Below are positions 56,672 to 64,000 of a stretch of 64,000 bases of DNA, in pieces. A model generated the notes under the pieces. The model did not search any database, was not told the origin of the DNA, and was given only the letters and a program-made list of their open reading frames with translations. Made by a program: the position numbers and the translations under genes. The DNA comes from Avena insularis (Eukaryota; Streptophyta; Magnoliopsida; Poales; Poaceae): positions 124,613,503-124,677,502 of the forward strand of contig CM042692.1 in assembly GCA_023614405.1 (NCBI GenBank), written 5' to 3'. The stretch's first letter is position 1; each line of letters opens with the position of its first letter.

Positions 56672-57462
56672 GAGTGGTATCAGAGCCCAAAGCTATGATA
56701 CCCCGGGTCCAGCCTTTAGGATAACCTAGCTAACGGCCGAAGTAGAGTGTTAAAACTATTTTGCAAAAATCGGTTGGATAGATCTGATTAGGTCTGCTTT
56801 TACTCCTTATCCCTCTGCTCTTCTCCTCGTACCTCAGCGTGTTTTGAATCTGCTCTCTTCTCTTTCTTCGAGTCTAGGAATTCTCGTGGTTGGGTTTCCG
56901 TCGTACCTTCAGGGTTTCGCTTCCTCCTTTGGTAATGGTGCTTCTACATCCGGTCTTCGTGCTATCTGTGGAATCCTTCATCTGTTGGACTTCTCTTTGT
57001 TCCTTCTTGTGCCTTCTGGTGTTTTCAACACAACAACGCCAGGTAAGCCAGATCCGATGCAGAGCATGCATCACCCCTTTGTTTCCGAACCTCGCTTTTC
57101 GAGTTCTTCAGTCTGATTCCGAGAGTTGGTTGCATAATTCTGCTATTCATGTACGGAGTAATGATATGAGTGTGGGATGGAGTCGCGACCATACCACTAC
57201 TCTTATCATTCGCTTTTGTATATTGAATCGGTGGATCCAGCAATTTTACTCCGTCCCCGGAAGTTAGAGGTGGCGTGATCTTCTGATGCCTCTACCTTCG
57301 TCCTTGTTTCTCCGGAGTGTTCTCTCGACAATCATGGACAATGACCTCTTGTTAGTGGTGTCGCGAGGATCTACATGAAGCGAGAAGATTCAGGACATCG
57401 TCTTCCTTCCGGTACCATGAGGCGGATCTCGAGGGCAAGATCCCTTGTTAGTGGTGTCGAAT
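56672..57462 (+). other. 791-bp interior of the giant-LTR element
   Basis: Opens GAGTGGTATCAGAGCCC (PBS for tRNA-iMet). No gag, protease or polymerase motif is present; short frames (for example 56890-57267) have no recognisable domain. The last 30 bp (CAAGATCCCTTGTTAGTGGTGTCGAAT) resemble the usual gypsy context ending in a G-run purine tract, but the G-run is degraded. Confidence 0.8.
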
Positions 57463-60400
57463 TGTGGAATCCCGCTAAAACCACTACTAGAAAATCGCTG
57501 TGTTTTTGTGCATTGCATCATCATGTCATCATGCCACATTGCATTTGAGCATCGTCATCATCATGCATGTGTTTGTACAAAACAATTTTCGAAAAGTCTA
57601 TTTTGGTTTTCTAAATACCCCGCCTTTATTTTAAATTAAAACCCCGGTCTTTTCCGGATCTTTTATTTGTATAAAAACTATTTATAAAAGTCCTTCTAAA
57701 AATAAAACTATTTTTTTCGACGGGAGGGGCCAGCCAGTGTAGGCCACCTACTAACCTACCGTATAAAAACCTAACCTAGACCTAACCCTAAGCCGCACCC
57801 AACCTAACCCTCACACTTCCTCTCACCACACATTCACAGCCAAGACGCCAGCCTCCGACTTCACCCCACACATTGCGGCTCCCCACACCCACACAAAGAC
57901 GCGACACACACACGCCACACGCATGCACCAGCCGCCACCTGGGCGCGCCTCCCCACCCATCTCCATCTCCCAGCCGCACCCCTCCACCTTTTCCCTCCCA
58001 GCCACGCACACCCCGCCTGAGCAATTCCCCCATGGGGCCCGATCCCTAGGCCCCGTGCAACCTATCCCACCCCGGCCCCACCTCGACCCACCATGACGCT
58101 CCCCACCTACCGCTAGCGACCGACACGTCAACCCCGCCGCCCGCCTCGCGATCTCGCCTCTCTCGCCTCGATCCGATCGCCACCAACCGCTCAAGATCCC
58201 TCGCCTCTATGCTCGTGGAGCGCCTCTCGGCTTTGCCAGCCAGTGAGCCAGCCTCCGCCCGACGAAGCCACATTGCCGTTTTCCTGACGCCGCCGCCTCC
58301 CGAGTACCTCACTCCTCCTGGCCAGGCTGGCCCTCTTCTCCCTAAGCTCCTCCGTCTGCCACGGGAGCAAAGCCCGCCTGGAGCCACCGCCACCTCTCCT
58401 CCTCTCTCTCGCCGCCACTTGCCGCAGTCTCGCCTCAAGAACCATCCCCGCCGACCTCAGATCGCGCCTCTCTCCCCACGCAGAGAACCCCGCCACGGCC
58501 TGGATCATCCCTTGCGCCCCGGGCCGTGCTCACTCATCGGCCCCGTCCCCGTCGCCTCTCCTGCGCCTCCCTCGCGCCTCTGAAGCCGTCCGACCGCTGG
58601 CAGGCTCGACCTGGCCCTTAGGTGCCACACCCGCCACCCCACTAAGCAGAAGGCCGAGCTCCAGCCTCCACCTCGCCTCACCTCCTCCCTCAGAAGCTGC
58701 TCCTCCAGCCGCCTCGGCCATCTGCAGGCTCCCGGGTCGTCCCTCAGCCAGAGCCTTGTCTCGTCGCTGGTCATTTCTGCGACTCGAGTTCCTCCTCACG
58801 ACAGACCGTCGCGCACATCCTCGTACCTCGCCACTGTCGCCTGTCCCCGGCCACTGGTTTTTGCTTTATAGAGAAAGCCTTCTCAATAACTAAAGGTAGT
58901 GTTGTAACCAGGGTGGCACATGTCTGTGTGATCTTCCCGATGTTGTATCAATATGTGTGCTTGCAGAAAACCCCCTATGTTGTTGTCCCCGTGACAAACC
59001 AGAGGTGCAAGAAAACCCGCCGGAAGTTCACCCCGGAGTCCGAAGGTCGAGACCGAAGACCCCCAACCCTCGGAGTGGCAAGATCTACTAGACGGATCAG
59101 ATGGCCGAGACTGCGGAACACCAAGAACACCTTCGCGGACCTAAAGACCGCCAAGCTCTTCATCCCGGAGGCCAAGACCAATCCGATGCCGCACCCCGTG
59201 GTTTCTACATGGACTGCCATGACCATCTTCTCGGATGTGAAGACCGATCCTCCTGGTGTCGGAAGACCGATCCCCGTCGAACCCTGTCGAACCCCGAACT
59301 CCCGAAACCAAGATCTCCCGAACCCAGATGTGTGAACCTTTTCCGAGCCCCTATTTTATAAATGCTTTATCTGTAAACTGTCGCATATTAAATTGTTCAT
59401 GCATGCATATTTGTCTGTGGGTTGGGGGCATTATGCCGATTCACCTCATAATTAAATATGGAGTCTATATGCGGGATATTTTTGTCTTATTCCGGACTCC
59501 ATTTAAATTGGTGTAGCGAACCGATGCCATGTTTCGTCCTGTTAATACAACATTTAAATTGCGGGGTAGTTAAATAACTCGAACCTATTAATTAATTGTC
59601 GGGACCCTTCGCTTAATATCGCTTAATTGCACCAGACCGCATCATATCATAATCATGCCGGATCTTTTGCCATAGTATTAAATAGTGCATCCGGTGTTTG
59701 TTCTACTGTTTGCTTCTTCGTGGATTAGGCCGATGAGTTGATGCGAGTATCGACAAGTTCTCCAGATATGATTCTTCGACAGGGTTTCCCAGGCGAGCAT
59801 TCTCCCCCTTTCTACCTATTTTGTGTTTATAGTCTTTATTTCCTCCAGTTGATCTATTGCTATCCGTGTCGTGATGCTTTAGTTTCCCTGTACCATTTAT
59901 ACACCTTGCAGCCTTTATATTGCCATGGACACATCCTATTGCCTGTTGTTTGATAGATAGTCGGCCTTGCGAGTCGTAGTTGCTTGCTTCTGTGTTGCTT
60001 CGCGTTGTTGTCGTTCCACCGTTAACGGCAAGTTGGCACATGATAAATGGTGGAGATGTTTAATGGTGGAGATGATCATGACTTTAAACACAACTATTAA
60101 ATTGCTAGATATAACTAATGCAGAGGCATCGGTGGGCTATAGATGTTATTTGGTTCTTCCACGCTCACTTGTGTCCCGTAGGACCTCGAGTACTTGATAC
60201 ATGTTCCTTGATTTTTCGCACTATCCACATCCGGGAGGCCTTATGGACCCCCTGAGCCAGAGCTTGATTCATTTCTTATTCCTTGGGGCCACAAACTAGT
60301 TTGGGGTTTTATTACTATCATGTACCTATGCCATGCTTTAATGCTTTATTTAAGATTGTGCGTGGAGCACCTATACTGTTTTGGATTGTGCCACGTTTTC

Positions 60401-61702
60401 GCGGTATCGACAAGCCCAGTCACACTTTCGGGTTCCCAGTCGTTTACAGCCGTTGTCACAAACCCTGGGTCCGTTCCGGAGTCAGCCAACTTCGTTACGG
60501 GTAGCTTAGTGGGGTGGCCCCCTGAAATATTTTATGAATCCTGTGATTGCTTTGTCATGAAAGCCTTGTTGGGTTTTGATTTGGTTTTTCCGAGGTTGAT
60601 CGTATGTGTGTGTTGCTATTTGTGCACCCCTGCAGGGTAAAACTTTCTGAAAGCCGTGTCCACGGTTATGAATGACTTGGAGCATAATATCTTGATCATA
60701 GACAAGCATAACTAAAGTAGTGCTATAAATTTGACTTAATATGTGACTAGTAATCAGATTCAAATACAACGGAATGTAAATTAAAAATGCCAACAACTGG
60801 TGGATCTGTGGTGATCTGTGTCATACTATACCTGCCTAGTAAGTATTGCAACTCCAATGGAATGTGATAAAAGTGCCAACAATTGCTGGGTTTTGGGATT
60901 CCTTAGGACAATGATATCTGACTAGTAAATGTTCCAACTACAACGGAATGGTGATTAAAACTGCCCACTACTTATGCTATCAGGATGACTCATGCTATCT
61001 ATATCTGACTAGTAAGTGCTTTAACTATAATTGAATGAATAAAACTGCCAACTGTGTGAGTTCCTTGGCCCGACTTCCTCGTTTGGTCTCGAGAGGGAAA
61101 TACTAGGATGGGTATGTTTGGTGTTAGCTTCAGGTAGGGTCCGAATAGGTCTTACTTACCCCTCTCTAATAGCCGCCAGTGATACCGAGTCTCTATAGGT
61201 TGTTTAGTGTCGCTGCGCTGCCGCTTCAGCCCACCATACCTATGTAGGCGAGAGCCGCCGAATTCTAGCCTCGCCTTGTACTGGCCTCAGTACTGACGCT
61301 CCTATTTTTCCTTTGCCCTTTGTCGGCACCCCTTTTGTTTTAGCAGGTTTGAGATCGACGTTGTTAGCAGGGTTACCCTTCCGGCTTGGCCTGGGCAGGG
61401 TTATGGACGCCATTGGTTATTCTTCAGGGCTCTTAGCCCCATTTGCATCTTGTCCATACTCGGACGCTGTATCGTTTTCAAGGTGATTTGGATCTTTGTA
61501 TTGTATATCTGTATTCTTGACTCGTTGAGTCGCTGTTGTATATATATATCTATTCTTTGGGTCCCATCGAGGACTGTTGTGTAATGGTATTACTTCAGTT
61601 TCCACCCGCACGAAAGTGCCTGGTGGGCGTCCTTGAATCGTTTCTATGCGGGTTTGGTGGAAAGGGCTAAAACTTGCATAGGGCCGATTTGAGGGTGTTA
61701 CA
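57463..61702 (+). repeat. 3' LTR of the giant-LTR gypsy element
   Basis: Partner of 52289-56671, shorter by 143 bp. Most differences are small deletions in the GC-rich block (57830-58850), while the AT-rich remainder is very similar. A TATAAAA sits at 57762. Confidence 0.9.
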
Positions 61703-63704
61703 TTGTCCGACTGAAGTAGCTTGACAAATGCTTCACAACCACAAATCTTAAGAAAAGACAAACTCGGCTTCTTGCCCATGCACATCTCATGTGGTGCCTT
61801 CTCTACCGATTTTGATGGTACTCTGTTTAGTGTGAACGCTGCCATTTCTAGACAATAACCCCAAAATGATAAAGGTAGATCTGTCCAACTCATAATTGAT
61901 TGTACCATATCCAACATGGTCCAACACCGTTCCTCTGCGGCATACCCTGATAGAGTGAGCTGAGGAAGTATTCCACAACTCTTCAGATGATCATCAAACT
62001 CGTAGCTCATGTACTCGCCTCCTCGGTTCGATCGAAGAAACTTTATTTTCTTGCCGAGTTGATTATGTACTTCATTCTGGAATTCTCTGAACTTTTCAAA
62101 GGCTTCCGACTTATGTTTCATCAAGTAGACATATCCATATCTACTCAAATTATTAGTGAAGGTAATGAAGTACTCATAACCACCCCTAGATGTCACGCTC
62201 ATTGGGTCGCATACATCACTATGTACTAGTCCCAACAAGTCATACGACCTTTCACAACTCCTTGCAAAAGGTGTCTTGGTCATCTTGCCTAGAAGGCAAG
62301 ATTCACATGTCTCAAATGACTCCAAGTCGAACGAAGTTAGGAGTCCATCATCATGGAGCTTCTTCATGCGTTTCAAACTTATATGACCAAGTCAACAGTG
62401 CCAAAAATAAGTCATATTCAGATCATTTAGTTCCACATTTACGTTATAGACCGACCCACCATCAAGATTCAAAATAAATAACCCGTTCTGAACGGGTGCA
62501 AAGCCGTGAAACATATCATTCAAATATAAAGAACAACCATTGTTCTTAATATTAGACTCATAGCCTTGTCTCATCAAACATGAGGTAGAAATGATGTTTC
62601 GACTAAGCACTTGAACACAATAACAATTATTTAGCTCCATTAAGAATCCTGAAGGTAAATGAAGTTGCATCATGTCGACTTCCAACGCACCGACTCTTGC
62701 TTTTTTCTGACCCTAATGTCAACCTCGCCTCTTGCTACGCCCTTAGTTCTTACCAGTCCCTACAACGTGTTGTAGATTTGAATGACTAATCCGATATCAT
62801 ATACCCAAGAACTACCTGGTGCATCAGCAAGATAAAGGTCTATAACATTGCAAACAAGTGTACCTGAGTTGGAAGTCACACCTCCACTCTTGGCTTTATC
62901 CACCAAATACTTGCCGCAATTCCTCTTCTAGTGGCCATCTGCCTTGCAATATAAGTAAGCATATCCGACTGAAGGAGATGACTTAGTCCCTGAGGAAACG
63001 CTTGGGATCTCATCTTGAGCATTACCTCCTGACTTAGCCTTCTCCTTCTTAGTCCAAGAACTCTTCTTAAACTTAGCCTTATTCTGTACCACCAACACTT
63101 GACTGGTACCTTTCTTGAGATCAACCTCTGCCTGCTTAAGCATCCCATGTAATTCAGTGAGCTTCTTATCCATACCATGCATGTGGTAGTTCGATATGAA
63201 CTGACCATACACACTAGGAAGAGAGTTCATAATTATATCCATAGCGAACTCTTCGCTAATAGGGTAGCCGAGCCTTTCCAGAGACTGCACATAACCAACC
63301 ATCTTGATCACATGCGGACTTAGTGTATCACCATCCTTAAGCTTACAACTCAGCAAAGATTGAGAGACTTGATACCTCTCGGTCTTTGCCTGAGCCTGGA
63401 ACATACTTTTGAGGCTTTCGATCATATCGTAGGCCTCAACATTCTCGAACTACTGCTGCAAGTCCGGTTCCATGTGAGCAAGCATAAGACAGCTAATTTC
63501 TATAGACTCATCACATGTTCTACGGGAGGCATTGGTTGTTGCGACACTCGCATTCTCATCTGGCACATTTGGAAGCGGGTGGTATAGAACATGGTCCCTC
63601 TTTTCTTGTTTGAGAACAATTCTCAGATTACGATACCAGTTGGTGAAGTTTGTTCCATTAAGTTTATCTTTCTCTAGGATGGTCCTCAAAGCAAAACTAT
63701 TCAA
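61703..63704 (-). pseudogene. Copia gag and integrase half of the split polyprotein
   Basis: On minus the frame starts at ATG 63704 (MNSFALRTILEKDKLNGTNF, then NWYRNLRIVLK). The UBN2 gag follows (SQSLLSCKLKDGDTLSPHVI, GYPISEEFAMDIIMNSLP, ELHGMLKQAEVDLKKG). A zinc knuckle is degraded (YCKADGH then stop where Trp is expected, KRNC). Next is the GAG-pre-integrase LGHISLKRMKKLHDDGLL, CESCLLGKMTKTPF, and the integrase core LGLVHSDVCDPMSVTSRGGY, YFITFTNNLSRYGYVYLMKH, KIKFLRSNRGGEYMSYEF, AAFTLNRVPSKSVEKAPHEM. The core Asp in HSDVCDP and the Glu in GGEY are visible. Stops near 63448, 62926, 62392 and others kill it. The frame is cut at LLQSDN by the gypsy element. Confidence 0.88.
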
Positions 63705-64000
63705 CTAAGGGAGACTGCTACTAGGTGCCATTATCTACAACATAAATATGCAAAACACTTAAGACAAGTATTCATAAAAGAGTAAGCGTATTAAACATTT
63801 TAATACTTATGCTCCCACTAGAACCAACACCCCTTCGACGGTTACTTAGTGATTCAGGATCCTAAATAAGCAAGCTGAATAGTGAGCTTTAGCATCACTA
63901 CTAGCCGTCAAGTGATCTAGGTAGGCAACTCCGTGCCAATCGCATCTCATGCGACTCCTGTTGGTCGGGTGGAATCTCATGCTCTGGCTCCCGACCGACC
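63705..64000 (-). other. Leader of the minus-strand Copia element
   Basis: Untranslated sequence upstream of the gag start, extending toward the 5' LTR, which is not reached. No PBS was recognised before the window ends. Confidence 0.5.

Larger units (their letters stand above)
52289..61702 (+). mobile_element. Gypsy-type non-autonomous element with giant LTRs (9.4 kb)
   Basis: A 5-bp target duplication TTGTC (52284-52288 and 61703-61707) brackets the element. The LTRs are 52289-56671 (4,383 bp) and 57463-61702 (4,240 bp), opening TGTGGMATCCCGC and closing GAGGGTGTTACA. TGGTATCAGAGC follows the left LTR. The interior is only 791 bp and has no gag or pol. It lies in the Copia integrase region, splitting that polyprotein exactly; the flanks rejoin as FVKLLQSDN and DKSGKCIFVG. 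LTR-to-interior ratio is extreme. The TRIM/LARD vocabulary fits poorly: giant LTRs but little interior. Confidence 0.92.

Overview
This is a repeat-rich plant nuclear window with no sign of prokaryotic organisation. The repeat repertoire points to a grass, most likely a pooid of the wheat/barley/oat/ryegrass type: an Au-like tRNA SINE, Stowaway MITEs, a tRNA-Asp-primed Athila-type gypsy element whose LTR opens TGATACGT, Copia LTRs opening TGTTGGGAATATGCCC, and gypsy LTRs of 4-6 kb. The species cannot be fixed from sequence alone.

Only two host genes look intact, both on the minus strand. One is an eight-exon MATE/DETOXIFICATION transporter (9343-11505, 481 aa). The other is a four-exon OEP16-2-like outer-envelope pore gene of the Tim17/22/23 family (40120-40975, 172 aa). 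A Rab escort protein (REP) locus on the plus strand (about 2034-8640) is recognisable exon by exon but is broken by frameshifts, missing exons, an internal tandem duplication and transposon insertions. A B3-domain fragment (26072-26500) and a coiled-coil/membrane-anchor fragment (34712-35084, minus) are orphan gene remnants.

Layout. 1-2000: partial REP exon copy, minus-strand retroelement fragment, and a PIF/Harbinger-type element (919-1967, TSD TTA) carrying a decayed AP2/ERF gene. 2000-8640: REP pseudogene with a 0.98-kb tandem duplication; copy 1 alone holds a small LTR element and a SINE, and copy 2 preserves both empty sites. 9343-11505: MATE gene. 12.4-13.4 kb: LINE remnant. 13.9-16.2 kb: long inverted repeat around an intron-bearing coiled-coil ORF. 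18752-24492: 5.7-kb probable solo LTR (TSD GTCTA). 26-27 kb: B3 fragment and LINE tail. 26883-34228: gag-protease-only Athila-type element (TSD ATGAT) inside a 129-bp tandem array. 36-38.2 kb: LINE remnant. 40.1-41 kb: OEP16-2-like gene, with a 2.9-kb MULE (41299-44162, TSD CAGCCAAGG) inserted about 320 bp upstream of its start codon. 44.6-64 kb: nested retroelements. A Copia element (LTR 46790-48128) is cut by a second Copia element on the minus strand (49014 to beyond the window), which is itself cut by a 9.4-kb gypsy element (52289-61702, TSD TTGTC) with 4.2-4.4-kb LTRs around only 0.8 kb of interior.

I found no evidence for a new multi-gene system. The most informative items are the AP2-carrying Harbinger element, the self-dating duplication in the REP pseudogene, the giant-LTR/tiny-interior gypsy element, and the OEP16-2-like gene with two ABRE cores and an upstream MULE.
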